From positions 169,757 to 233,756 of the forward strand of contig JARGPI010000009.1 of NCBI GenBank assembly GCA_029213005.1: a stretch of 64,000 nucleotides of DNA, written 5' to 3'. A program made the position numbers and the translations under genes. The notes below the pieces were generated by a model. The model ran no database searches. It was not told where the DNA came from and saw only the letters and a list, made by a program, of their open reading frames with translations. This stretch comes from Verrucomicrobiales bacterium. Lineage in GTDB: Bacteria > Verrucomicrobiota > Verrucomicrobiia > Verrucomicrobiales > DEV007. Of this stretch, positions 12,192 through 21,565 are shown piece by piece. Position 1 is the stretch's first letter. Each line of letters begins with the position of its first letter.

Positions 12192-12743
12192 TCACTTACC
12201 GGGTGTTTGTTGGAGCAGGGCGATGTTGGTAGGCAGGGCGTCCGAATCGACGTTGTTCACTAACCAGTTCCGCAGTTCTGATTTTCCCCGATAGAGTCGG
12301 GACATTACGGTTCCTTCTTTCACATCTAATATTCTGGCGATTTCCTGGTAACTGAAGTCTTCGAAATAAAAGAGAGCGAGTGGCACGCGGTAAACTTCGG
12401 GTATTTGATTGAGAGCTTCCATGACCATCGCTGAATTGGCTTTTTTCAGGATCTCAAATTCTACATTATCCGGAGCTTCCGTCTCAAGCTGTTCTTCGTC
12501 TTCGAGCGAGGTGTAGCGATCGGTTTGTTTTCTCAGGGCGTAAAATTCTCTTCTCAGGGTGGTAAAAAGCCACGACTTCGCTTTGGTTATATCCTGAATC
12601 TGGCCGCCTTTCTTTGCCAGCTTCAGATAGGTTTGTTGAGTGAGGTCAGCCGCTTCCATCTCGTTTCGGGTTAGACTGAGTGCAAACCGGTAGAGATTCT
12701 GATAGTGCTCTTCTACTAACGTCGCGATAACGGCCGGTTGCAT
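12192..12743 (-). CDS. ECF-family RNA polymerase sigma factor
   Basis: sigma-70 regions 2 and 4 (FALSLTRNEMEAADLTQQTYL; LALFYFEDFSYQEIARILDVKEGTVMSRLYRGK). Confidence 0.9.
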   Translation of the reverse strand: MQPAVIATLVEEHYQNLYRFALSLTRNEMEAADLTQQTYLKLAKKGGQIQDITKAKSWLFTTLRREFYALRKQTDRYTSLEDEEQLETEAPDNVEFEILKKANSAMVMEALNQIPEVYRVPLALFYFEDFSYQEIARILDVKEGTVMSRLYRGKSELRNWLVNNVDSDALPTNIALLQQTPGK

Positions 12744-12847
12744 CTTTTTGAATGGGTTTCAGGAATGACAGAGTGACCCATCCCTGTCGTTCCTGAGGTA
12801 ATTCTCTTACAAAAGATCGGGCATCAGGGGGGAAAGTCCGGCACTTT

Positions 12848-13336
12848 TTATCGTTTGATTCCGGAGCCCTTTCTTTCGGTGTTGGCTTGTGAGCCCGAGT
12901 TGCTTCCTGTTTTTGCGATGTCATTTTGAACTTGATCAAGAATTTTGGTAAATTGTTCGGGAGAAACCGCTCCGGCAAAATGTCCAACGAGGTTGCCACC
13001 GGGACTTAAAAAGGAGATGTGAGGAATCCCGTTTACGCCGTATTTCGACATCAGCGGCCGGTTTTTGCTTTCATCCGCGTCGAGGTAGGCCCAGACGAAG
13101 GAATCGTGATATGGTTTCACTTCGGTACTGGGATAGACGGACTTTTTCATTTTCTGACACGGAGGGCACCAGGTAGCGGAAAAGACCACGATCAGTGGTT
13201 TTTGACTCTTTTTGGCGAGTTCGGAAGCTTCTTCGAAGTCGTGACTGAATTCCTGGGCATCTGAACTTTGCTGGGAGGCTGTAAGGATGCCGAGAGTGAT
13301 CGCGCTAACCGCTAGAGTCTTTTTGATAAGTTTCAT
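12848..13336 (-). CDS. Secreted thioredoxin-family protein
   Basis: signal peptide; VFSATWCPPCQKMK CxxC motif. Confidence 0.88.
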   Translation of the reverse strand: MKLIKKTLAVSAITLGILTASQQSSDAQEFSHDFEEASELAKKSQKPLIVVFSATWCPPCQKMKKSVYPSTEVKPYHDSFVWAYLDADESKNRPLMSKYGVNGIPHISFLSPGGNLVGHFAGAVSPEQFTKILDQVQNDIAKTGSNSGSQANTERKGSGIKR

Positions 13337-13536
13337 TCGTAGTTGGGTTTTATTTCTAATTCGTTGATGAATTCAGCTTCCCGGATCCGATTTTAAATCA
13401 GGGCCGCCACAGGGAAGAGGGGTGAGGAGAAAAAATATTCCCGGGAATATCATTTTTTTTCGAAAAGTCGGGAATAAATCATCCTGCAGTGCCTCTCCTC
13501 TCTGTAAGAATCCGAAAGGATTGATTTCAATATCAT

Positions 13537-14163
13537 TTGAAAACGGCTATGCAGATTAACGACAATACAACCTCTCATACACTGAATCCTGACAACTGGG
13601 CGCTGGAGCACCGGCAATTCCTGATTCAATTGGCCTACAGTAAGGTGAATGACTATCAAATAGCCGAAGACCTGGTTCAGGATGCGTTCATTTCAGCCTG
13701 GAAAAGTAGAGATAACTTCCGCGGCGAGTGTTCGGAGAAAACTTATCTTGCCGGGATTTTAAAGAATAAAGTGATCGACTTTTATCGTCGGAGAGGACGG
13801 CGGCCCGTTATCTTTGCCGGCCACTTTTCCGAAGACCCTGATACCGGGCAATCCGAGTGGTTGGAAAGTCAAACCGATCCCCGGGACGACCTGAGCCCGA
13901 TGTCCGTAGCTGAGAAAAAAGATTTTGTGAAGGACTTGAATGTCGCAGTGGCAAAACTACCGAAAAAAATGCGGCAGGCATTTCAGCTTTCCCAGATTGA
14001 AGATCAGACGACGGAAGAGGTGATTCAGTCGATGAATATTTCCCGAGGCAACCTCTGGGTAATGATTCATCGGGCGAGAAAGGCGTTGAGCGAAGATCTC
14101 CGCGCGGAGTGGGGAGATGCCTCGCTTTCATCAGGGAGTTGTCCTTCTCGCAAAGTCGCCTGA
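13537..14163 (+). CDS. ECF-family RNA polymerase sigma factor
   Basis: YQIAEDLVQDAFISAWKSRDNFRG...YLAGILKNKVIDFYRRRGR; C-terminal HTH. Confidence 0.87.
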   Translation: MKTAMQINDNTTSHTLNPDNWALEHRQFLIQLAYSKVNDYQIAEDLVQDAFISAWKSRDNFRGECSEKTYLAGILKNKVIDFYRRRGRRPVIFAGHFSEDPDTGQSEWLESQTDPRDDLSPMSVAEKKDFVKDLNVAVAKLPKKMRQAFQLSQIEDQTTEEVIQSMNISRGNLWVMIHRARKALSEDLRAEWGDASLSSGSCPSRKVA

Positions 14164-15069
14164 TCAACAGTTTATTATTCTGTAGCCCGACTCGAGCCCT
14201 TTCAGAGTGATATCTCCGCTACTGAAACATCGGGTCGGAATGTTGAGACTCGCCAAAGCGGTTTGATATCGCTCCGAAACCCCGGGTGATCCGATGATGA
14301 TCACTTCCTCTATCGACAAATTCTCAAGAACACCGGCCATCTCGAGCCCAATCAGCGACCCCGAAAGGTAGGCTTTTGCACCAGATTTGTCGGACTGCTG
14401 AAGGAGGTCTCTGGCCCGAATCGAGAACAGTCGGTTCAGCACTTTGGCGGGATGTTCAAACGACTCCCTGACTCCTTCGGCAAAGCTGTCATCGTTCCAT
14501 TCATCACTACCGACGGAGTGGCGAAGGATAGAATGTTTAGATAGTAGATCAAAGACCTCGCCGGTCATAGATGAGGAAAAGGTGTGGATCGCTCCGTCGA
14601 CGATTTTCGCCCATTTCGAGTGGGTTCCGGGTAGGCAAATCATCCCGGCGAACTCTGGCTCCATCGCGAGAAATCCCGAAATTTGAGTTTCCTCCCCACG
14701 CATCACGTCAGCAGGTTCGGATTGCTTGACTCCGGCGTGGATCCACACATCGATCACTCCACTTTCGGTATTAACTTTGGTCAGGCTGGTGCGGGGAGAG
14801 CAGGGCGCTTCGTCGTAAGGGACTTCCTGCCATCCCTGTTTGGCACCGACCATTCCGCAGGCGATTACCGGGGGGTTCCGGCCTGGATCGAGCCAGTGAT
14901 CGATTATAGAGAGCAGGGTTCCTTCAAAATCGCCTCCCTTTTCATTTACCGCCGCCATTCCCTGATCCGATTCAGCGGTGTTTATTACCTGGCCTTCCGG
15001 CGAAATTGCGAAACATCGTAGATTGGTGGTGCCCCAGTCTACCGCGATCCATTCGATCTTATCTGACAT
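14164..15069 (-). CDS. dgoK: 2-dehydro-3-deoxygalactonokinase family protein
   Basis: IEWIAVDWGTTNLRCF...GMVGAKQGWQEVPY...CLPGTHSKWAKI motifs. Confidence 0.85.
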   Translation of the reverse strand: MSDKIEWIAVDWGTTNLRCFAISPEGQVINTAESDQGMAAVNEKGGDFEGTLLSIIDHWLDPGRNPPVIACGMVGAKQGWQEVPYDEAPCSPRTSLTKVNTESGVIDVWIHAGVKQSEPADVMRGEETQISGFLAMEPEFAGMICLPGTHSKWAKIVDGAIHTFSSSMTGEVFDLLSKHSILRHSVGSDEWNDDSFAEGVRESFEHPAKVLNRLFSIRARDLLQQSDKSGAKAYLSGSLIGLEMAGVLENLSIEEVIIIGSPGVSERYQTALASLNIPTRCFSSGDITLKGLESGYRIINC

Positions 15070-16762
15070 GGCTATTTTTGCTTAGTTTCCGGATCAGCCA
15101 TTGGATGCCGCCCGCGATCGATAGCAAACCAACCGCAAAACCCAGGATGATAAAACGTCCGTCGGACTGACGTAAGCTCAGGCAAATCATCCAGATGCCG
15201 AGAACCAGTAAACTATACATGACCATCCGAAGCGGAAAGGGATCAAAAGGAAATGTAGCCGCTGAAGTCGACTCGGCCTCTTGAAATTTCTGAGCCGTTT
15301 CCTCGATCAGTATGGCGCCTTTATCGACACCCTGTCGGTATTTCTCGAAACCAATCAGCATGAGAACGGGAAGAATTACCCCGACGAGAACCTCAACATT
15401 TTTACTGTTCTCCGTGAGGTAGTTGGCAAAACCGTGGAGTGCGTGTCCGTCCTGAATGGCGGGGTTGGACGCGATGCCGAATCGCAGCGTCAATCCAATC
15501 ACAAAGCTGGTCAGGGCAACCACTATCATATCGCGGAGGCCGATTTTCCGGCTGAATAATCCCCAGAGGGTCGGAGCGAACAGGGGGACGACGAGTAGAG
15601 AATTGATCGAGATAATCAATTTTTCAGCACCACCTAATTTCGGCACAAAAATGGCCATGGTGATTAACATCGCACCGAGCAGAGCGGTAAAGAATCTTCC
15701 GGTTTTGACCAGGGTGGCTTCGCTGGCTTTGGGATTGATCAGGGCGCGGTAGAAGTCGTTGGTGAAGACCCCGGCAAATACATTGAGCTGAGAGCTTACC
15801 ATACTGGCGGTAGCTGAGAACATCGCGGCAAAGAGTAATCCGAGAATACCCGGGGGAAGAACGGACTGGGCTGCGAGGATATAGGCCTGCTCTTTGTTAA
15901 TATTATCCACCTGTCCACGATAGAGTAAGGGCGGTAACAGCCAGAAGAGGGGCGTCACCAGGTAGAGAATCCCGAAGAGGTAGGATGACTTTTTAGCGTC
16001 GGAGGGGCTGCGAACTGCGATAAAACGCTGCACGAAGGCCCATTCCCCTCCGATCATGAAAAAGTGAATGGTGACCCAGCCAAACAGGAAGAACCAGCCG
16101 TATTTACCGACCACGGGGTTGAAAAACGTGTCGGGAACCGCCGCTCTGTATTCTTCGAAGGTGCCCATGCCGGATATCATGAGCACCGCGACCATCAGGA
16201 CGACGACGGTCAGGACGATGAATTGGAGCACATCGGTCATCAGGACGGCCCAGAGGCCTCCCTGCATGGTGTAGATCACGACGATGATCCCGAAAATAAT
16301 AATCGCCTGAACGAGGCTCAATGGAACGAGGGCGATTAACAAAATGGCAAGGGCGTAGAGGCTCACCGATACGCCGAGAATGCGTTTGATCAGCATTGTC
16401 CAGGTAAAGAAATGCAAACCGGTTTTACCAAATCTCAGCTGAACAAATTCGGCGGGTGTTGAGACCCCGAGCCGGTTCCAGCGCCCGGCGACGAAATACC
16501 CGACCAAGAGGGCGGCAATCCCGTAGCAGGTATTGATGGCCACCGCGACGATTCCCAATTCGTAGGCGATGCCTCCCCAGACGACGAAGGTTCCCGCCGA
16601 GAAAATCGTCATAAACCCGCTCAGACCCGAGGCCCACCACGGGGCACTGCGCCCGGCGGAAAACATCTCGCTTTGGCTGGAGGTTCGCTTCGCCGAGAGT
16701 GTACTGATGACAAAAAGCCCGACCACATAGAGCAACAGGGTGATGTAGTCGGGGCTGGTCAT
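15059..16762 (-). CDS. Sodium:solute symporter family transporter
   Basis: 567 aa multi-TM protein; FSAGRSAPWWASGLSGFMTIFSAGTFVVWGG; overlaps the start of dgoK. Confidence 0.88.
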   Translation of the reverse strand: MTSPDYITLLLYVVGLFVISTLSAKRTSSQSEMFSAGRSAPWWASGLSGFMTIFSAGTFVVWGGIAYELGIVAVAINTCYGIAALLVGYFVAGRWNRLGVSTPAEFVQLRFGKTGLHFFTWTMLIKRILGVSVSLYALAILLIALVPLSLVQAIIIFGIIVVIYTMQGGLWAVLMTDVLQFIVLTVVVLMVAVLMISGMGTFEEYRAAVPDTFFNPVVGKYGWFFLFGWVTIHFFMIGGEWAFVQRFIAVRSPSDAKKSSYLFGILYLVTPLFWLLPPLLYRGQVDNINKEQAYILAAQSVLPPGILGLLFAAMFSATASMVSSQLNVFAGVFTNDFYRALINPKASEATLVKTGRFFTALLGAMLITMAIFVPKLGGAEKLIISINSLLVVPLFAPTLWGLFSRKIGLRDMIVVALTSFVIGLTLRFGIASNPAIQDGHALHGFANYLTENSKNVEVLVGVILPVLMLIGFEKYRQGVDKGAILIEETAQKFQEAESTSAATFPFDPFPLRMVMYSLLVLGIWMICLSLRQSDGRFIILGFAVGLLSIAGGIQWLIRKLSKNSHVR

Positions 16763-16765
16763 CGC

Positions 16766-17944
16766 TTAACGTTTCCCTACTAATTCCATTTTTTTCTTCA
16801 TCGCGGCACTGGGTTCCACTCCGATGCCGGGCCGGTCCGAAATTTGATAGAAGCCCTTCTCACAGGCTAATCCTTTGCCCGTGAAATGCTGAAACTCTTC
16901 AAAAATAAAATGCTGAAATTCGTGAGCCGTTGTGTTTTTCAAAGCAGCAGAGGCTTGTAGGCTGGCTGCGAGAAAGATGCCTGATCCGATTGTAGCGTGA
17001 GGAATAATTTCGAGGTGATGAGCTTCGGCGTAGCGCCCGATTCTCATAAACTGGGTGACTCCGGTGTGCCCCATTTCCGGCTGGACGATGTGACAGGCTT
17101 CCTGATCGATCCTGACGCGGGCGTCAAATACGGTGCGCCATTCTTCACCTACTGCGATGGACGACACACTGTTCTGTGCCACCTGTCGGAGCCCCGCAAT
17201 GTCTTCAGTGGGAACTGGTGCCTCGAGGAACCAGGGTCGGTCCTCTATCATTTCGTAAGCGAGTTTGACGGCATCGGCACTCGAATAGGCCCAGTGTAGA
17301 TCGCAGGCGATCCTGGCTGAGTCGCCCAGTTGATTGCGGAGGTGGCTGATTTCTTTAACTGGACCCTGATCCGCGGCGGGGAGGGCGAATTTGAAAGAGT
17401 TGAATCCCCGTGACTGCCAGGAGAGGGCGAGTTCTCCCCGTTTCTCGAGGTTGTTTTCGGGGAGTCCGGAGACATAGGCTGGAATTTCGGCGTGAGTCTG
17501 GCCGCCCAGCAGTTTGCTTAACGGAAGATTGGAAATTTTTCCGGTGATATCCCATAGTGCAATGTCCACTGCGGCAAGGGCATCGAGGTAGAAGCCGCCG
17601 GTATAGCCACGGACCCGCATCAGATCATATAGTTCATCGTGTATCGATTCCCGGTCCAAAGGGTCCCGGCCAATGATGAAGCAGGATAGCAGATCCAATA
17701 TGATTTCCGCCGTGGCTTTTGGTGCGACAATCCCGTAGGTTTCCCCCCATCCTTTGACTCCATCTTTAGTGGTGACGCGTACGACAATCGAACGATTGTT
17801 TTTCGGGTACACGGTACGATTGCCTTTTCTCACAAAGTATCCGGCATCGTTTACGGATTCCCCGTCTTTCAAGTCGCCCAGATAGGGCTTTTCCTGACTG
17901 AGATCGACGATATATACTTCAATTTTCTTGATGGGATCAGCCAT
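16766..17944 (-). CDS. Mandelate racemase/muconate lactonizing enzyme family protein (enolase superfamily sugar-acid dehydratase)
   Basis: VSGLPENNLEKRGEL, ARIACDLHWAYS, WFLEAPVP, EIIPHATIGSGIFLAASL. Confidence 0.88.
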   Translation of the reverse strand: MADPIKKIEVYIVDLSQEKPYLGDLKDGESVNDAGYFVRKGNRTVYPKNNRSIVVRVTTKDGVKGWGETYGIVAPKATAEIILDLLSCFIIGRDPLDRESIHDELYDLMRVRGYTGGFYLDALAAVDIALWDITGKISNLPLSKLLGGQTHAEIPAYVSGLPENNLEKRGELALSWQSRGFNSFKFALPAADQGPVKEISHLRNQLGDSARIACDLHWAYSSADAVKLAYEMIEDRPWFLEAPVPTEDIAGLRQVAQNSVSSIAVGEEWRTVFDARVRIDQEACHIVQPEMGHTGVTQFMRIGRYAEAHHLEIIPHATIGSGIFLAASLQASAALKNTTAHEFQHFIFEEFQHFTGKGLACEKGFYQISDRPGIGVEPSAAMKKKMELVGKR

Positions 17945-17955
17945 GTCTTCCTGTG

Positions 17956-18855
17956 CTAAAGAGTAAAGTGTGGGGTAAGATCGTTAATCATTTGATCGAT
18001 GTCGGTTCGATTCAGTTCATCAAACTCAACCAATGGGGCCCGGACGGCCAGTGCGTCTGCGATGCCTCTCTGTTTTAATACATATTTGGTTAACCGCATC
18101 CGGTAGATTGCCTGAGAGACGAGTAGCGGGAGGGTGATTCGGTAGAGTTCTCTGGCGCGGCTGACTTCTCCTTCGATATAGGACTTATACAGAGCTACGT
18201 GGATGTCTGTCAGTTCGACAGCTGGCATCACACCGAGGGCACCGCGATTCAGTTCATCGATCATATATCGGGCTCCGCCTCCTCCGAAGATCGCTTTGAG
18301 ATGGGGGATCTTCGCCTGCTGGACAGCCGTGATTGCCGGGCCAGAGGGAAGTGTTTCTTCTTTGATATAGGTAATTGACTCGTTTCCACGAGCCAGAGCT
18401 ATTATTTTTTCTGCGTTAAGGCCAGCACCAATTGGTGAAGGAGCGTTTTGCAGAATGATGTCGGTTCCCGGTAGCGCGTCGGAGATTGCGGAGAAAAATG
18501 CCTCGTGCTTTTCGAGGTCATCCCCGAGGTTGGATGGTGCCATTATCATGAGATGCTGGATTCCGTGCTCCAAAGCCTGCTTTCCCGCTGCGATCACTTC
18601 CTCAACCGACGGCGCGCTGGCTCCTCCCACGATGGGGACCCGTCCGTTAACTTCTTCTGCGACCAGTGCAATCAGCTCGCCTCTTTCAGCAGGGGAGAGA
18701 AAATTGTATTCGCTGGCAACGCCGGGAAAAACCACCCCATGAGCGCCCGCTTCCAGAGCGAAGTAGATTACTTTTTTCTGGGCATCGAGATCAAGCGAAA
18801 GGTCTGCTTTAAACATCGTCGGTATAACCGGGAAAATTCCGTTCAGTTCAGTCAT
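17956..18855 (-). CDS. Dihydrodipicolinate synthase/N-acetylneuraminate lyase family aldolase
   Basis: GVFPVIPTMF, GGASAPSVEEVI, ITYIKEETLPSG Schiff-base Lys region. Confidence 0.88.
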   Translation of the reverse strand: MTELNGIFPVIPTMFKADLSLDLDAQKKVIYFALEAGAHGVVFPGVASEYNFLSPAERGELIALVAEEVNGRVPIVGGASAPSVEEVIAAGKQALEHGIQHLMIMAPSNLGDDLEKHEAFFSAISDALPGTDIILQNAPSPIGAGLNAEKIIALARGNESITYIKEETLPSGPAITAVQQAKIPHLKAIFGGGGARYMIDELNRGALGVMPAVELTDIHVALYKSYIEGEVSRARELYRITLPLLVSQAIYRMRLTKYVLKQRGIADALAVRAPLVEFDELNRTDIDQMINDLTPHFTL

Positions 18856-18950
18856 GGTATTTGGCGTAGCGCCTCCGGATCATAGCGGATTCCATCGTTT
18901 TGTCGACGGGTTCTAAAGCGTAAATTCGATCTTGCATTGAAGCGGTCAGC

Positions 18951-19688
18951 ATGGCCATGGTGAGTGAAATGAATGAGCCATTAAAAAATCAAACTGCGAT
19001 CGTGACGGGTGCTTCCCGTGGATACGGATCCGGTATTGCGAAACGTCTCGTCGAGGCCGGTGCCAGGGTCTGGATCACGGGGCGGAACGAGGCGGAGTTA
19101 CGGAGCGAAGCGGACCGGATCGGGGCGATTCCCTTTGTGGCGGATGTGAGTGATGGAGAGGCCTGGGATCGACTGCTTCTCGAAGTGGGCAAACTCGATA
19201 TACTGGTGAATAACGCCGGGGCGGGAGTCAATATCGCTCCTGTGATTGAGCAGAGTGACGAAGATATTTCCCAGTCAATAGGTATCAATTTGATCGGTTC
19301 GATGATGGGCTGTCGCCGCGCTGCGGAGGTGATGGTTCCGGAAAAATCGGGAGTGATTATCAACATCGGCAGTGTCTGTGCCAAACACGCCTGGGCAAAC
19401 TGGAGTGTATACTCCGCCGCCAAAGCGGGGCTGCTGCAGTTTTCCAAGTGTTTCCTGACCGAGGTGCGCCCTCACGGCGTGCGAGTCACTTCAGTGATCC
19501 CCTCATGGGGGCAGACGGAGTTCACCGATTCCTGCGGCCTCGGATCCCGCGAGCCCGAAATTTTAGAGAAATGTATATCGCCTGCCGATATCGGGGAACT
19601 GGTTTTCAATATTGTTTGTCAGCCGCCTCATCTCGTGACTGAGGAGGTGACGCTGTGGCCTATGGTTCAGCCCATGGCGCAACTATAG
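18951..19688 (+). CDS. Short-chain dehydrogenase/reductase
   Basis: TAIVTGASRGYGSGIA, LVNNAGAG, YSAAKAG. Confidence 0.88.
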   Translation: MAMVSEMNEPLKNQTAIVTGASRGYGSGIAKRLVEAGARVWITGRNEAELRSEADRIGAIPFVADVSDGEAWDRLLLEVGKLDILVNNAGAGVNIAPVIEQSDEDISQSIGINLIGSMMGCRRAAEVMVPEKSGVIINIGSVCAKHAWANWSVYSAAKAGLLQFSKCFLTEVRPHGVRVTSVIPSWGQTEFTDSCGLGSREPEILEKCISPADIGELVFNIVCQPPHLVTEEVTLWPMVQPMAQL

Positions 19689-19690
19689 AA

Positions 19691-19730
19691 ATTGTACCCT
19701 GTACAGTTTTGGACTGTACAGGGTACAATC
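19691..19730. repeat. TTGTAC-CCT-GTACAA family repeat, two inverted units forming a perfect hairpin
   Basis: ATTGTACCCTGTACAG-TTTTGGA-CTGTACAGGGTACAAT, 16-bp perfect stem between convergent genes. Confidence 0.9.
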
Positions 19731-19753
19731 GACTCGAGGAGGCTATAGTTAAG

Positions 19754-21553
19754 CTAAGATGCGTTGACATCACGAGACTGTTTTATCGCATTCCGGTAGG
19801 TTTTAACAAAGTCAGCGGCATAGACCGCTCCGACCAGTTCCATCTCTTCCGCGTTATTCACGACTGGGACGGTAACCCCTTCGAAATTCTCCAGACTGAC
19901 AAAACCCGACCAGACGGAATCGTTTTCCTTCAGCCAGATTTCAGGGAACTCAGCCAGCTCCTCGGCGGTTTGGGGCTCTTCTGCTATCACCAGGTTGGTC
20001 AGTGACATCTGGCCCAGTAGCTTCCGGTTTTCGTCGATGATAAAGACTTCGCTTCGGTAGCCGTGCTTTACGAGTTTTCTCAGCTCAGCCACCGTTCGAT
20101 TCGGGCGGACGGCGAGGTAGCCTTTTTCCATGACTTCCCCGACTCGTTTGGCCTGCATGATTCGCTGTTCTTCGGGGCGACTGATATCAATTCCCCACAT
20201 GGTAATTTGGCGATGGAAAAAAGAACGGGCGTAGTAGCGGGTCACAATGGCATTGGAGGCGACGACTCCAACCATCACTGCTGTCGCGGCTTCGTAATTT
20301 TCAGTTAACTCAAAGACGATAAGGATGGTGGCGAGAGGTGCGCCCATCACGGAAGAAACCAGGGCGCCCATCCCGACGAGAACGGCGATTTGGTAGTCGA
20401 TTGTGGGAACCAGAAAGCCGATTACGGCTCCCAGAATGGATCCGATAAAAATCGCGGGACTGAAACTTCCGCCCGGCATTCTGAAACCGAGACAGGCGAT
20501 ACTGCCCGCCAGTTTTCCTAGCCCGAGAACGATCAAAAAGCTCAGTCCGAGACTGGGATTGGCGATGTCCTGTTCCAGTATCTGTTGAATCGTCCGGTCG
20601 CCCAGCCCCAGTATGCCGGGAATCCCCAACGCGATCAAACCGGCGATGGTGGCTCCGATCGCGGGTTGGGACCAGAGTGGTAGTTTGGATTTTTGAGCGA
20701 GCCATCCGGTATGAACGATTCCCGCCATATAGATAATCGCGAAGAGGGAGGCGAGGACTCCGATTCCCAGATATATCGGATAGTCCCAAAGATTGAGGTC
20801 CCTATTGATATCGAAAAGTTTCAAAGCCACATATTCGTGACTGTGATAGCGGGTGATGGCCACTGCTGCTACCGAAGCCATTGTGATCGGTGCAAAGGCC
20901 CGTAATTTGAAGTGTCCGATAATGACTTCGTGCGCAAAGATAACTCCGGCGATCGGTGCATTGAAGGAGGCGGATATTGCCGCTGCGACGCCGCAGCCCA
21001 GCAGGATATTGACACTGGTTTTTCCCAGACTGAAGAAGCGGGCGATGGTGGAACCGAGGGTGGCTCCCAGAAATATGGCGGGGCCGTATCGACCAACCGG
21101 AGCACCGAGCCCGAGGCTCAGGGCATCGGCCAGAGCGGTGATAATACCGTCTTTCAGCGGGATCTTTCCCTCTCGTTCGGATACGGAAACAATGACATGG
21201 GCGGGCGTCCGAAAGCGGTCCCAGTTCAACCGTTTCAATACCCAGCCGAAAATCAGGCCGCCGACGATGAGGATGAGCAGTTGCTGGATTCCGCTACCGA
21301 GTCCGCTGTCCCGGTGTAACCAGTCGCCTAGTAGACCAAATGCCTGTCGGAATCCGTAGGTGCCGTAGGCGGCAAGGATCCCGACGGGGATCGCCATCAG
21401 AGCGAGCGCGAAAAGAGAGTAGTTGAGGTGGCGACGCAGTTCCGCGAAAAACTGGCGGCGATACACCAACTCAGCGGCCGGCTCCTCTTCGGGGACTTCT
21501 ACATCTTCGGGGTCCTGTTCTGATTCCTCTTCAATCTCTTCAGAATCAGCCAT
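19754..21553 (-). CDS. ClC-family chloride channel with CBS domains
   Basis: GRYGPAIFLGATLGS, RMPGGSFSPAIFIGS; C-terminal CBS region. Confidence 0.88.
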   Translation of the reverse strand: MADSEEIEEESEQDPEDVEVPEEEPAAELVYRRQFFAELRRHLNYSLFALALMAIPVGILAAYGTYGFRQAFGLLGDWLHRDSGLGSGIQQLLILIVGGLIFGWVLKRLNWDRFRTPAHVIVSVSEREGKIPLKDGIITALADALSLGLGAPVGRYGPAIFLGATLGSTIARFFSLGKTSVNILLGCGVAAAISASFNAPIAGVIFAHEVIIGHFKLRAFAPITMASVAAVAITRYHSHEYVALKLFDINRDLNLWDYPIYLGIGVLASLFAIIYMAGIVHTGWLAQKSKLPLWSQPAIGATIAGLIALGIPGILGLGDRTIQQILEQDIANPSLGLSFLIVLGLGKLAGSIACLGFRMPGGSFSPAIFIGSILGAVIGFLVPTIDYQIAVLVGMGALVSSVMGAPLATILIVFELTENYEAATAVMVGVVASNAIVTRYYARSFFHRQITMWGIDISRPEEQRIMQAKRVGEVMEKGYLAVRPNRTVAELRKLVKHGYRSEVFIIDENRKLLGQMSLTNLVIAEEPQTAEELAEFPEIWLKENDSVWSGFVSLENFEGVTVPVVNNAEEMELVGAVYAADFVKTYRNAIKQSRDVNAS

Positions 21554-21565
21554 CTCTGAATCAGG

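Noticed and set aside
8793-21553. Recent duplication of the two ClC channel genes
   Set aside because: The proteins share family motifs only; sequences and termini are divergent, so they are ordinary paralogues
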